Part shown: one piece after another, positions 9,601-22,153 of the stretch | Layout: every line of letters begins with the position of its first letter | How positions within the stretch are numbered: the stretch's first letter is position 1 | Source of the DNA: Paragordius varius | Lineage: Eukaryota > Nematomorpha | Length of the DNA: 64,000 nt | Assembly: GCA_964247055.1 (NCBI GenBank) | Contig: OZ176054.1 | Location: 6,758,001 to 6,822,000 of the forward strand | Reading direction: 5' to 3' | Notes under the pieces: model-generated | Database searches by the model: none | The model's input: the letters and a program-made list of their open reading frames with translations, nothing else | What the model was told of the DNA's origin: nothing | Translations under genes and position numbers: made by a program

Positions 9601-12600
9601 ATATGTTTTTTCTGTATATACTAATATATTTCTTGTTTTATAAGTCTTAAATCTTTATGTAGTGTAAATGCTGAGCTTTCAGAATGAAAAAGGTAGATAC
9701 TGATATTAGGGAGGTGTTTGGCGCATAGTTTTTACATTTATTTCTCATATATTGCACTTTGCTCCTCAATTTTTTCTACTGTAAAAACCTAATTTTCACT
9801 TTAAATTTGAATCTACAAACCGATCTCATATTTTTATGGTTAATTTTGTATTTTACGAAAACTTAAAATTATGTGATTGCTTAAATTAGTTTCTTGGGTT
9901 TTTCTTAATATATTATGTGACCCCCATCTGATTTTCAAAACTGGTAAATTTTTCTATCCAAAAATTAAAAAACTTCATTTATGAATCTTAATTTGACACA
10001 CTATGTATGTGTGTACAGGAACAAAAAATGGCAACGAAAGATAACGTTCAACGCAAACAGGCTATGGGAATTGCCGAATATTTGGAAGATCAAGAAAACG
10101 CTCTTTCAGACAACGAGGAATCCAATGATTTAGATGAATATTTGATGGGCGCTCAGGATGATATACCTTACAATCCCAAAAATTTACCCCTTGATTGGGA
10201 TGGAAAAGTAAATAAATTTATAAAATAGTTTTTGTTTGAGAAGGCCCCCTCAAAATCTGATCAAATCAATTAGGTTTTGAGTCGCATTAATTTTTAAAAT
10301 GTTTAATTTGAAAAATGTTTCGATAATAGCTGCAACCGTTTTAAGTCAAAGGATCGCCTATTTTTCAAATTCACAACAATATAAACATTCAAAAAAATTT
10401 GGTTTACTTAGAATCCGTATATATTTTTATGAAATCTCTTAACTATTTTGTAAAAAACTGCCATTTTGTTTTTATACTACTATATATTTAGTTTTTTTAA
10501 TTTATACTGTATGGTTAGGGTTGTTTAATATGGGGTTAAATAACTCTTAACATTATATTTTATCCTTAATATTTAACAACCCTAATTTATACAAAAAATT
10601 ATATTTTTAATCTAATCCAAATTGACAGCTTTCTCTTTAATTTGCAGTTTTATATAATTACGTATCTAACGTCTTATCTTTATAAATTTTACTATTTATT
10701 TTTTATATTATATTTTTTAACAAAACACTGTGTAAAATTTTCATCCTGCATTATTTTGTTTGATAATTGTTTAGCCCATACCATATTGGTTGTACAAATT
10801 GCATGGATTGAACATAAATTATAATTGTGAAATTTGTGGGAACCATGTATACCGTGGTCCAAAGGCCTTTCAGCTCCATTTCTCGGTAATTTAAATTATT
10901 TATATTAATTTTTTTGTCTGCTACAATATTAGAGATCATATGTTATTTGGAATATGATAGAAGACGGGTTAACTATTAATCATATAACATTTATTATGAA
11001 TTATAATTAACATAAACAGCTTTACAATTCATCATAAAGCAACGTGCATCATTAACTTAAGTTACAATTAATACTATAAAATAAGTGTATAATTAGTGCT
11101 CCAATTGGTACAATTGGTGCCTTTCTTTAAACATATTAGATTTCAATACATCACTTGTAACCTGTGATTAATATTTATTGGGTGGATGTCGGATTCGGTT
11201 TGGGTATCTCCTTTCTATGGGGATTTCGGTGGTTCACATACTGGTTTAGAAAGTTGGGGCGTTATGATTAGGACACAAGTTGTAATGTAGGGTATCTTTC
11301 ATAGAGGTCTTGCGACGGTGATGTTCATTTTAATTTTCTATTCTTGCTTCTTCCTTTGGTCTCAGTTCGGCGTTTTAAGATAACTTCGCTCTAATCTTGT
11401 GTTTCCTATGCGCCATGTCTTTTGTTTACAATTTCTTTTCGCCTACCACTAACTAGTTCCTTTTTTACAATATTTTTTATTCACGGTGCTCGTGATTCGG
11501 GTAAACATATTCCAAAAAGTCTTGTTTGTTTCTATTTCAACCATGTGATTGGGTAACAGGGGTATACGTTTTAGGAAAATTAGTGCGTGACAGGTGCTTT
11601 GGAACTGTGGATGTTAATATTTCTAAGCGTGTCGTTTGTTTAGCCCAAGCTTCTCCTGACGATAATGGTTTTTAAAGGTGTGTATTACTCGTTTGACCAT
11701 TCTGTTCGTTTTAGGGAGATACGATGTTGATGTTACATAATTGATGTTTCCCCTTTCCAATTTTTTTTTATCAGATGAAAAATATAACGTGTTGTCGCTT
11801 ATTATTACTTTCGGACATTTATATTGAATGAAACATTCGTCTAGGAGATTGAAGATAATTTTGTTAGATATCATTCTTGATAGTTTGACCTTGACCAATC
11901 GTTAGCTGTTGTCTATCGGTGCAACTGTTCACAGATTGCTGTGTTAGTGTTTCAATTGTACATGGGATTTAATTTTTGCATTGGTCGGTTTTCTTGAGAG
12001 CTTTTACAAGCCTGAGTATTAATTTAAATATCCTAAGGTTACGGACGGATGGAAAACTTTTACTTTGCTTTTACGTTGGACCTGCTTCGTCGAGGCCTTT
12101 AAACACCATTTCGAAGTTTGTTTTATGTTTATGGTTTGCCCTCGTTTTTATATCGTCTAAATACCCGGCTGTTCCGGGCATTGCCTTGAAATTTATCTAT
12201 TGATATTTTAAAAATACAGAGTGTGCTTGTTAAACTATATTTTGTATGTGGAGTGCCGGGGCTGTGACTTTCTTGATCTATAGGCATTTGTAATTAGACA
12301 TCTTTTAAATCAATCACAGAAAATGATTTCATCAATTCTATTTAGGAAAGTAATTCATTGAATGTCGGTATGTTGTGGCTATTATCTACGAGATGTGATG
12401 TATTATAATAATCTGCACATAACCTTAAGTCGCTCTGGCGTGTTTTACAAACAATAGGGATGAACCGGGCTAGTTACTCCCAGGGTTCGTTTTAGTTTTT
12501 CTGTGTCATGGATTCGGGAATTCACTTACCCAATCCGCCCAAATATTGTAGAAGCTGAATCAATTTGTTCTCCTGCTTTCGAATCGATCATACAATTGTC

Positions 12601-14299
12601 TCCAGAATCTTACGTATCGGTTGATCATTGATTATACAATTATTTGACGCGTGGTTCCACCACATTCCTTAGACTGAATGTTGATGATTGGGCTTTAATG
12701 AAGGCGTGCAGGAATTTCTTATACGCGTCAAAGCGGAACGCAAGCGATTTTAAGGTTGCGGAGGAAAAAAGGCGCGATCTTTTACTGCAGGCCTAGCAGT
12801 CGATAGAATTAGACGTGATTCACCACAGGAAGCCATGTGGGAGAGCGAACCTGTAAAATTACATTGCTCTCAACTTCGAAAGGTCACATCTAAATCATAG
12901 AAACAGAATAAGACAGATCCTGTGGTTTTAATCATGCACCCGATAGATGTCCACCGCCAAGGCTGGCACTTCCAACCGTATTTTAAGAGGAAAATGACAG
13001 TCTAACCAATGTGGAACCCCGCCAAAATTCACAGCAATAATCTATGATCAGCCGCCGATACGTATGATTCAGGATTAAGGTTCCAGTGTACGTTAATTTA
13101 TTCTCAAGCCTGGGAACGGTGAGTCACGTTTGCAAACAAGTCAGGAACTGTCTTTATAATGGACAAAAGCGCAATGCCATGAGTAGTTGTATAATACAAG
13201 TACGATTCGATAGTGAAAGAAAAACTCTGTCGTACATGGTGGTGGTCGCTAGGGCTTCAGCCATTCCTAGTTGGGATTGGTTACAGGAATTTCCGAATGC
13301 CATGATGCAGATGATCAGTTGGTGAATTGTTAATAATAATACATTTCAGAGTCCACTTGTTTCTAAATTTGATTCGCTTTTTTGAGAACAGTTTGGCTGT
13401 GTTGCACGAGAAACCCTATAAAATTTATCCCAAAAACAAAAACCGAGAATTTAAATGACGTCGCATTATTACAGGTGCGTTTATGTCAAAATCAGCAAGA
13501 ACTTAACAGTTTAATCAATTACTTTAGGCATGCTTTAATTTTATTTGATGAGTGGACTGTATAACTTAAGTTAACATGAAAAATAATTATGCCATTTTCT
13601 CCAAAATAAACTTTCATATTCATATTTTAATAAATTAATTTGTAAAATTAAGTTATTACATCAAAATACACAAAATTTTTAGGCCGCGGTCAAAATTATT
13701 TTAAGTTTTACAATGGTTTTAATCCTTAAGTCTATATCATTTTAATTAACTTATTTTTTTAATAATTCTTATCATTACTCGAAAATAAAATTATATCTTA
13801 AAATCATTTATTACATTAAATTAATTTTTGTAAATTGCTTTCAATCCCTGATCATTATATCATTTAAATTAACTTACTTTTAATTTATTTCAAATAAATT
13901 CTTTTATAATTTGTACCAAATATAATGATGGATGAAATTACTTATAGCTTAAAACCATTTTTTTTCACACCGAATTAATTTGTTTTTACAAATTTTTCAA
14001 TTATAATTAATTTTATAGGAGTGGAGGCATGCACATGGTATGCGTTGTTTAGGTATCCCAAATACAGTCCTTTTTAACAATATCACGCTGATAGAGGATG
14101 CCATAAATTGTAAATTTATATTTTCAAGATAATTCTTCATTAGATAACCCTTCTAAATATTTTTACCTTATAATGGTTACATAAATATTTTTTGCTTCCA
14201 TATAGGTTAAACCTTATTTTCTGGTAACATTAATTTTCGATAGATTTTAGATTAATTTTTGTGATTGGATGACATAAGAGAATATGGCTTATATATATG

Positions 14300-14340
<41 letters not shown>

Positions 14341-14390
14341 TATAGAATATAATCATAATAAATTACATTTTAAACATCAATACTTATTCA

Positions 14391-14424
<34 letters not shown>

Positions 14425-14747
14425 GATATTTTTATCTTTTTTATTATTTTTCATATACATATATATATATATGCTTTTTACATTATATATAGTATGGGAA
14501 AAATTGAAGTTACAAAAAGGAAATGATAGATGGAAACCAGATATCGAGGTTTTTTGGCATTTCCTAGCTTAAAAATATTTTTTTGTTCCAAAAAATATAT
14601 GTTGCTTAATGTATATTAAAAATCATTTATTTTGGTTTTTTATTTTTTTACGTTGCTATATATATATAGGAAGAGTTTGAAGACAATGATGGAAACGTAA
14701 TCAGCCGTAAAACTTATGAGGATTTAAAACGCCAAGATCTTTTATAA
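6694..14747 (+). CDS. SF3A3: Splicing factor 3A subunit 3 (SF3a60), complete, 16 exons
   Basis: SF3A3 is the 60-kDa subunit of SF3a, part of the U2 snRNP, which binds at the branch site in the nucleus. Exons: 6694-6789, 6818-7024, 7050-7113, 7139-7230, 7257-7339, 7367-7439, 7500-7565, 8414-8485, 8563-8630, 9069-9173, 9471-9540, 10019-10207, 10775-10885, 14019-14109, 14493-14548, 14670-14747. The joined frame is open for 506 residues (human about 501). Family landmarks: N-terminus [65 protein letters not shown], a matrin-type C2H2 finger split by an intron ([15 protein letters not shown], then [12 protein letters not shown]) and the C-terminus [11 protein letters not shown]. The first five introns are 25-28 nt, the sixth 60 nt, later ones up to 3.1 kb. 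The serine/acidic stretch before YNPKN is shorter than in vertebrates. Confidence 0.95.
6790..7366 (+). other. SF3A3: Cluster of five 25-28 nt introns in SF3A3
   Basis: Introns at 6790-6817 (28 nt), 7025-7049 (25), 7114-7138 (25), 7231-7256 (26) and 7340-7366 (27). All are GT-AG, with donors GTAACA, GTTTTG, GTTTAA, GTTTAT and GTATTT and acceptors TTAG, TTAG, CAAG, CCAG and TTAG. Removing each one restores the known SF3A3 protein, for example [12 protein letters not shown] and NEYKK-YLEFLF. There is no room for a conventional polypyrimidine tract. The one intron divisible by three (7340-7366) contains an in-frame TGA. Confidence 0.93.
8705..8983. mobile_element. Inverted-repeat element in SF3A3 intron
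   Basis: An arm of about 70 bp at 8708-8778 (GAAACAAAGGGCCATGGTGC) is matched in inverse at 8913-8982 (GCACCATGGCCCTTGGTTTC), around an AT-rich centre. It is non-coding and MITE-like. It lies 86 bp upstream of SF3A3 exon 10, and part of it was read through by a chance ORF joined to that exon. Confidence 0.7.
11600..12560 (-). pseudogene. Decayed Ty3/gypsy retrotransposon pol (RT and integrase fragments)
   Basis: On the minus strand, 12560-12400 resembles the start of the reverse transcriptase (SPVHPYCL, then [13 protein letters not shown]). Around 12163-12149 the frame reads YLDDI, the RT catalytic motif. From 11898 to 11623 the integrase core reads [11 protein letters not shown] and [13 protein letters not shown]. 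Frames are broken by stops and shifts. The integrase catalytic Glu expected in the MVER-type motif is Lys. The surrounding 11.1-13.4 kb is less AT-rich than its neighbourhood and probably belongs to the same element; no LTRs were recognised. It lies in SF3A3 intron 13. Confidence 0.75.
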
Positions 14748-14832
14748 AAAGGAATAAGGCACAAACACACTCAAATATTTATATTTCCCATTTTTTATTC
14801 TTTATTGTTCATAATGTGGAAATTTTGAAAGT

Positions 14833-14838
14833 AATAAA
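14833..14838 (+). terminator. SF3A3: Poly(A) signal AATAAA of SF3A3
   Basis: AATAAA lies 86 bp after the SF3A3 stop codon. It is the nearest canonical signal and implies a short 3' untranslated region. Confidence 0.5.
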
Positions 14839-15526
14839 TTATTAAATTTTTTGAAAATTATATTGGTTATATATATATATATATATATGAATTATTGGTA
14901 TGATAATTTAACTGATTTTTCTTGGGTACTTTGAGCTGAGCATTGCCGTTGAATATCATATTCGATATTTGTGATTTTTTAAATAAAAAAAATATTTTAT
15001 TTTGGCATTGTTTCCGCGGCTTTATTTAATTAAAACTGTAATTAGGTCTTCGAGTTTACATTCTAATTAGATCATAGGAGAAGTTTTGAAAAATTAACCG
15101 TCTATAACTTATTTTACAATATTAATTAATATATATATTGATAGTTTGATCATGTTAAAATACAATTTTATATTTTTTTTTAAATCATAATGATTGATTG
15201 CTGAAATTAAAAGAAGTTTAGAGCTAGTCCATTTATAATTGCTTTTTTTGTCTACTTTGTTTCTATATATAAAATAATTATGGATATCTCATCTTGATTG
15301 GAAGTGGACGAGAAAAAATAAGTTACAACAATATAATATTAATAATAACATTTTTAATGAAAAAAAAGAAATGTCATATTAAAGTGTTTTTTACTATTCA
15401 TTTTTAACCATTTTAAAGAAGCAACATATATTAATTTTTCTCATATAACTGATAAACCGATAAGAGACCTTGACCACATACAAACACTCTACTGGGAATG
15501 TTGTAAGAAGGACAGTTTTGTAATGA

Positions 15527-15559
<33 letters not shown>

Positions 15560-16660
15560 AGACAACACAAAATATATGCTTTAAAGATGTGTGTAGTGAT
15601 AAAAATTAAATTAAACGAAAAAAATTAATCACATTGCATTTTATTATATATGATAAAATACAAAACAAATTATTATGTTACATGGTTTAAAACGGCAGCG
15701 AACAAATTTGTTAATAATTTTTTAATTGTATTAAACATCTGTTGTATGAGACCATAGAGCACACAATAAGATAAATATTTAATATTATAGATCGCAAAGT
15801 CTGAAATAAATTGTTTTTTGGTTAAATTTTTCCGTTGCACACATGCATATTTTATTTGCTACGAAGGATGGATGGACTCTGTTAAAGATCCATCAGGACT
15901 TATAACCAACACAGCATTTTACAAAAACTATAATCATTTATTTATGCAAAAAATTATTATGTCTTTCGAAAAAATATATTTTCTGTATCTATATATATAC
16001 ATATGTATATAAATAATAAATAAATAATTTACTTTTCTTACATTACTTTCTCATATATACTCCTTTGGTCGTCATATCAATAAAAAAACGATGGTCCCAA
16101 CGGAACTCTTCGAAAAAAAATATTTTCATAAAATATGAATAAAACGAAACGATTTGGATATATATATACAGAATAAATATCTCATCCTACTAAAAAGTTT
16201 TAATACTTTCGCGTTTGGAATTTAATTCTGTGACATTACTTCAATTTACATTCTCGTTATCTTTGAGTGGACAAAATCCTAAAACAATACGTAAGCAATG
16301 GTTTCCCATATTTTTTATTATTTTATATGTCCTTCCTTGTCTTTTTTCATAAATTATGGACTTATTTTGCCGACCAATGTTTTGTACAATTATCTTTATC
16401 GTCTTTTAAAGATTTTTTTAGTAGAGTTCTCAAGTTTCGATAATTATAAATACCATGAAAGAACTAAAGAAAACCAGATTTAAAAATAAAGATTTCATTA
16501 GTTTTTTTGCTAGATTTTAAACAATTATTTAACTATTGAATTTGAATGGGTTACGCGCTACTAAATTATTTCCAATTCAAAAATGATAAGAAATGGCAGA
16601 ATAGTTTTATATATTATTTAGCATGGACGATACCATAAAAAATATAAATTTATATATAAA

Positions 16661-16673
16661 CCCCCCCCCCCCC
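16661..16673 (+). repeat. Poly-C run (13 C)
   Basis: An uninterrupted run of 13 C in otherwise very AT-rich DNA. Confidence 0.9.
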
Positions 16674-17336
16674 TTCCATAATGATCTCGTTTGACGGAAA
16701 AATAGATAAATTTTAATCAATATTTTGATTTTTTAAGAATTTTAATTGATTTTTTAATTTAAAAAATTGAGATATTTAAATATTTTTTATAGATCAAAAT
16801 ACCTATGTTCAACTAATAAATTTGTTAAAAGTTACTTTAACATTAAGCAATGGTTTTGATTTAAGAACTACGTTATTATTGATAGAATTGAAATCCATGA
16901 TGATCAGTATGAGCTAATTATTTTATTGCTGTTACTTAGATAAATATGATTTACGGGGCTCCAATGTTCTATATATATCACAAGATAGCTAAATTACTGA
17001 TATCGAAATAAAAAAGTATTATAAGTCTTCTGTATAACGAAATTACGAATTCGCATTTTTTCGCATATTGGGTTTACATTAAAAAAATTATTAAGGAAAG
17101 CGCGATAGCTAATTTTTAATATAGAGTTAATAGGTTTCAAATTTATTCTAATCACCAAAATTCACAAAGGTTTTATATTTTAAATTGAAAGCAATGGATT
17201 AAAAAAATTCTAATGACATAGTTTTTTGATTATGGAAGCCTTATATCCGAAAATAGGGTCAAAAATTTTATTGATGCCAAAAATTTCCATTTTTCCGAAC
17301 AAAAACTGCTTTAATTAAAATACTGAATCTATAGAT

Positions 17337-17843
17337 CAGGAGTGGCTAAACGGTCGACCGCGGTTTACATCTTTCATCTGTATTAACTAGTTCAGTATGG
17401 CACCACCAATACTTTTTATATAAACTCAAAACTCTCTCGCGATACTCCTTTTGATTCGATGGGATTTACTACTTGAAGCATTTCACAATTATTAAAAATC
17501 GGGATTTAGTAATCCATAAAATCTGGTATATTATAAAGATATTTGCCAACTACGAAGCCATTTTATACTTCAATTATCTAAAATCCGTCGCAAGATGTAC
17601 TAAATGTTTTAGTATTTGCACTGATTATAGCAACCAGAGGTCTTCTGAATCATCATTATGTATTTTGATAAACTATGTAAAATAACTAGTGAAAATAATA
17701 TTTATTTTAAAATGGCCTGTGCTAGGAGCCCCAATCCATAAATAGATATATATAATTTGTGTTAAAATGATAAATGAACCTTTTAATAAATTAAGATTTA
17801 TACCTGCCCGCATGAAAGGGGAAAAAAATGTTGGCTACCCCTG
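17337..17843 (+). mobile_element. hAT-type deletion derivative with transposase relic
   Basis: The ends are CAGGAGTGGCTAAAC and an inverted counterpart (GTTGGCTACCCCTG), a typical hAT terminus. Flanking octamers CTATAGAT and CTAAATAT agree at 6 of 8 positions. Inside, about 17607-17685 translates as FSICTDYSNQRSSESSLCI, matching the hAT transposase segment around its first catalytic Asp. Only part of the gene remains. Confidence 0.65.
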
Positions 17844-18306
17844 CTAAATATACTTTTTCATCAAATGGCCTCGAAATAAATCGCTATAACATTTTATCGT
17901 TATTCCGATTTTTACGGGAGAGTGCAAAGAGCCCCAAATTAGGTAATCTTTATTAATATCATTTTCGTTCAAGATAAATATTATGATATGCATCTAAAAT
18001 TAGCAGACACATTTTCTCATCTGTGTTTATTTTAATACGACCCAGTGTGCGAAAAGTGCTCTTTGATTTTGGCTAACATAACTCTATTTAATCATGTATG
18101 TTCTTAATTTTTAATTAAATATTACATGCTCGCAAACTTTTATCTTCCATAAAAGTTAATTAAGGTGTTATTTGTTGTAAATTTTAAGTACTCAGAGTAA
18201 ATGACCGCCTTTGTGTATCAAAAAATGGAAATATTTATATACTCAAATATGTCAAATACCTGATTATCTTATTTGTTATTTTCAAAATATGAAGTATGCT
18301 TTTTTA

Positions 18307-18693
18307 TGTACCATTTGCACTGAAAATTCCCTCTTGAACACTTCAAATTTACCTTAAACCATTATAAATATGTCTCATTTCAATATCAACCTTAAATATT
18401 GCAAATTCTCCCCTGATCATACCAAATTCACAAATTAAATAGGGTGATTTTGAGCTAATAGAGACATTATTGATATGAAATATCACTTTATGGCATAGTA
18501 TTATTTTTTATGTTAATTTTAAGAGAAATGTTATTTTTAAAGACATCAAAAAGGTAATTTTTGAAATTCAAATCCATAAATTATTTTAGGGTGAAATCAA
18601 AATATTCGAGGGTGAATTTGAGTGCGAAGGTGACTTTAAAATGTTTAAGCATGAACTGAATTGTTCACTTAATTTGAGGTATAAATGGTATAT
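18307..18693. mobile_element. Inverted-repeat MITE, family A, diverged copy
   Basis: The ends TACCATTTGCACTGAAAATT and ATAAATGGTATATTAG, and the inner CCTTAAA / AGGGTGAAAT motifs, match family A. It is longer and more diverged than the others. Confidence 0.55.
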
Positions 18694-20982
18694 TAGTAAT
18701 AATCAAATAAACAGACATTTTTAAAAAGCTTAAATAATTTTTGGATCTTTAAAAAAGGCGTTTTAAGGGTTCTTGATTTACTATTTTGATATGACAAAAG
18801 TAATGAAGTGTTACAATGTCAATGTCTTTTTAAATGGCTCAAACGTACCAGATAGTGTTTGGACCTTGACTATATTTTAAAAGCTAAAAGTTAATTTGAG
18901 ATCTCAAGCCAATAAGATACTTAATTTAAATCTTCGATTATTTGGCAATCGCTAGAAATTATAAAGAAAATTGTGGGAGAACCCATTGAGCCTTACATGA
19001 ATGTCTAAGAAGATTTAAATTAATAACGACTTTTGTTAAAATTTACAAAAAATGGAGTCGCGAAATTTATCCATCAAATGAAATATACCTTAAAGTTTTG
19101 TCAAAAATGCTCTTTATGTCATTCCCAAATTGTGTGAAAATTACTAGAGGAGCAATGGATATGATTTATTACATAAGCCAATAAACTATTGCACTAAGCC
19201 CTGTGGAATAGTGTTGCTATTTTTAGTAAGGTAAGTTCTAGGTCATAAAATCGGAGGTGTAGTTACTTAAAGCAACTCTTCCCTATGTTTGGAACAGAAA
19301 CCCGTCCCGCTGAGTTGTAACTATCTGACCGATTTGATTTATCAACGCCCCTAGTTCGGGCAACATTTTAAAAACAACCATTTCTTCCCGAAATTTTTGA
19401 AAACGTAATCGGTTTCATCCATTTATTTTCGATAATGCCTAAATTTCTAAGGTTTAGAATTAGATTTAAGTATGTTTGATTTAATTTTAAATAAACTCCT
19501 TAAGCAATTCAAAATATTGTTTAAAGAGGAAAATTAAGGCACTCCTAGCTTTTGAACAGAATATTTTTTTATTAAAATTTTAATATATTACAAATGTCTA
19601 AATAGTTTAATTTAGAGGTAAGTGTGACCACATATGAATATAATTAGCCTAGAGGCAAATAAAAAAATATGCAAAGTAAAAACTATACTTTATTTGCAAT
19701 ACATTTTCATTTTCATACCTTTTAGTGTAAACTATGTGTTTATATATCAGTGTCCAGTTAGTTCAATTAAGTCATAATTATCTTATTTTTGAACGACATA
19801 CCTATTATTGATAAATGCTAAAAGCAGAGCAATTATTTTTGCATGAAAAAAATATTTTTGATAAATCGATTCCCTCAAAGGGTATATATTTTGCTTCTCC
19901 ATACTTAATATTATAATTTTTTATAGCTATGATTATTTATGTTATGTATTTGTAGAAAATAATGGTATTGGAGCAATTAAAAAAATAAGACTAAATTTTA
20001 TATAGTCCAGCGCATATTTATATTATCTTATTTCTTGTCTCAAGTAAAATAACCCTAGTTAATCTTTTTAAAAACTCGGCAAGCCAGATATTATTTCTGA
20101 ATGCGCAGATAAATGTCATGAACTAAACTACAAAAAAACTAAAAATATGCCCTGATATTGGGACCACATTGCACTTTCAGGGTAAAATACAACCATCAAA
20201 ACTGTAATATTAAATTTTTCTTTTAAGCCGAGAATTTACTCTTGCATTCTTAAGAGATTTTTTGGAGTTTTATTAATTAAATATCATACTCATTGGCAAT
20301 AAAATGAGCCGATATATATAATCATTAAAATTTAAATTTAGCCAAGATAGCTGAAATATAAAAATAAATTGGTAATATTTTATACATTGGTTCTATACTT
20401 AATCCATAAAAAGAACAGAATATTTTTATTGACCATATCGCGGCATGAATAATAATTTTTAATCACCTATAAAATATGTTATTCATAATTTTTATTGAAA
20501 ATCAGATCATTATTATAAAATAATAATGATCGTTTTTTTACTTAATGACAGCAAACGGGACGAATACAAGTAAATATATTAATTTAAACCTATAATAACC
20601 ACTGGCTTATATTATATGGTAAATATATTAAAAAGGCATTTAATGTTAATTTAAGCCGCATCAAAAAAAATTTATTTAATCGAGTAGTACATTTGTTGAC
20701 TTTATATTATCGTCTAACCTATCAGTAAAGAAATGCAAAATTGATTTAAAAACCATAGCGCGGGAGGGGACTGAAAACTATAAATATTCTTTTTATATAA
20801 TTATGATATATAGTGCATCTTAGCTAAAAATGTTTTTTAAAAAATCCAAAATATTTATAACTATCTACGATTTTTCAATTTATTTGGGGCATAATTCCTT
20901 AAAATCATTTTGTTTAACCGTTTAATAATCAGTTAATTTCACCTATTAGGTTAACGGTAATCAGAAAAGGCAGGGTCTACAT

Positions 20983-21219
20983 CAGGGATCTCCAAGACAT
21001 ATGGCGTCGCTCGCCGCATTCGAAATAGATATCGGCATTCATAAATATTTATTTGGTTTAAAACGTAAGACTGAAATCAAACACAATTTAACAATTCCAC
21101 TAGTTTTTGCCAATTAGGAAGAACTAATCAGAAAAATTATTTGAGAAATATCAATTTTTTTATGTTTTTAATATAGATTTCCAAATTTTTCCTCCTGGGC
21201 CGCATGTCGGCCACCCCTG
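20983..21219. mobile_element. Short hAT-type non-autonomous element
   Basis: The 5' end CAGGGATCTCCAAGACATAT pairs with an inverted 3' end (CCGCATGTCGGCCACCCCTG). The combination of CAGGGG-type tips and CCGCATG-type subterminal sequence is characteristic of hAT elements. It is 237 bp long and non-coding; the target duplication is not clear. Confidence 0.55.
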
Positions 21220-21615
21220 GGTTACGACATACCACTTATGTTTTTGGGATTTTTTCTACCGCATCGATTATAATCGAGGGGTGTCCAATAGTAGCCTTGC
21301 AATATCGGAAATTCTATATCATGCAATAATATCTATTCAAAAATTAATATAATTATATCTTAAAAGTATCTTTTGAATAAGTCTTTCCAACCAAACAACG
21401 AACTCTAGCCAGTTTCTTGAAAAGAGTATTCGCAGATTTTTTACAGTTTTATTATAAAATCCAATAAAAATATTTATTAAGGCCCCATATATTTTCCGAA
21501 AGGGGCCCGACGAAAATTCCCCAGCTAGTCTTTGTGCTAGAACCCCTGTCTTAAAGTAGTTTACCGCGTTGGTGTCATTATTTAGTCACTTTGAATTCAT
21601 ACTATCCCTTCTAAG

Positions 21616-21858
21616 AGAGGCCTAGCTAGGGAGGAGGAAAAAGGGGGCTGATGCATCGGCACCATAGTTGAAGGGGCGCCGGATTATAAAAAATTTAATT
21701 TTCTTTCAAAAAATAGGTAATTAAAAGTTATTATTTTAAATAATACATAACATCCATTTGTGAGTAGTCATGGTAACGGTTTGAATTTGATTATTTTTTG
21801 AAAATGCAAGGGGTTGCATGGAGTGGAAGGGAGCGCCAGAAATGCAAGCTACGCCTCT
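21616..21858. mobile_element. Mutator-like MITE, family C, copy 1, with 10-bp target duplication
   Basis: The ends are AGAGGCCTAGC and GCTACGCCTCT. The decamer CCCTTCTAAG flanks both sides (21606-21615 and 21859-21868). Length 243 bp, non-coding. A 9-11 bp target duplication is typical of Mutator-like transposons. Confidence 0.75.
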
Positions 21859-21947
21859 CCCTTCTAAGGAGCCCTTTACCCTTTTTTGTATTTATTCGTT
21901 ATATTTCCTATGACAAATACATTAAAAATATCAAATTTACCTTAAAA

Positions 21948-22153
21948 AGTTATGGGTTATCGGGCTAATATAACTCATTATTTATATGAAAAAATTTTTA
22001 TGGCTCCCTTTATTATTTTTCAGTTTTCTTTTAATTATAAACAAATCATTTTTTAAAAATATAAAAAAATAAATAATATATCATCTTTAAAAAAACAAAA
22101 TTTTAGGGTGAATTTGAATTGTTTAAGGCAGAACTTGAAGTGTTATGGTTTAT
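21948..22153. mobile_element. Inverted-repeat MITE, family A, partial
   Basis: The core with GGGCTAATATAACTCATTA and the right end AGGGTGAATTTGAATTG and TATGGTTTATA match family A. The left terminus is eroded. Confidence 0.45.

Noticed and set aside
13086-13564. Short plus-strand ORFs in the less AT-rich intron segment
   Set aside because: They run opposite to the gypsy relic and match nothing; likely non-coding remains of that element.
14297-14572. ORF of 91 codons rich in Ile/Tyr
   Set aside because: A translation of TA microsatellites that runs into SF3A3 exon 15; only the exon is real.
15818-16012. 64-codon plus-strand ORF
   Set aside because: No family match, no convincing splice sites, ends in TA repeat.
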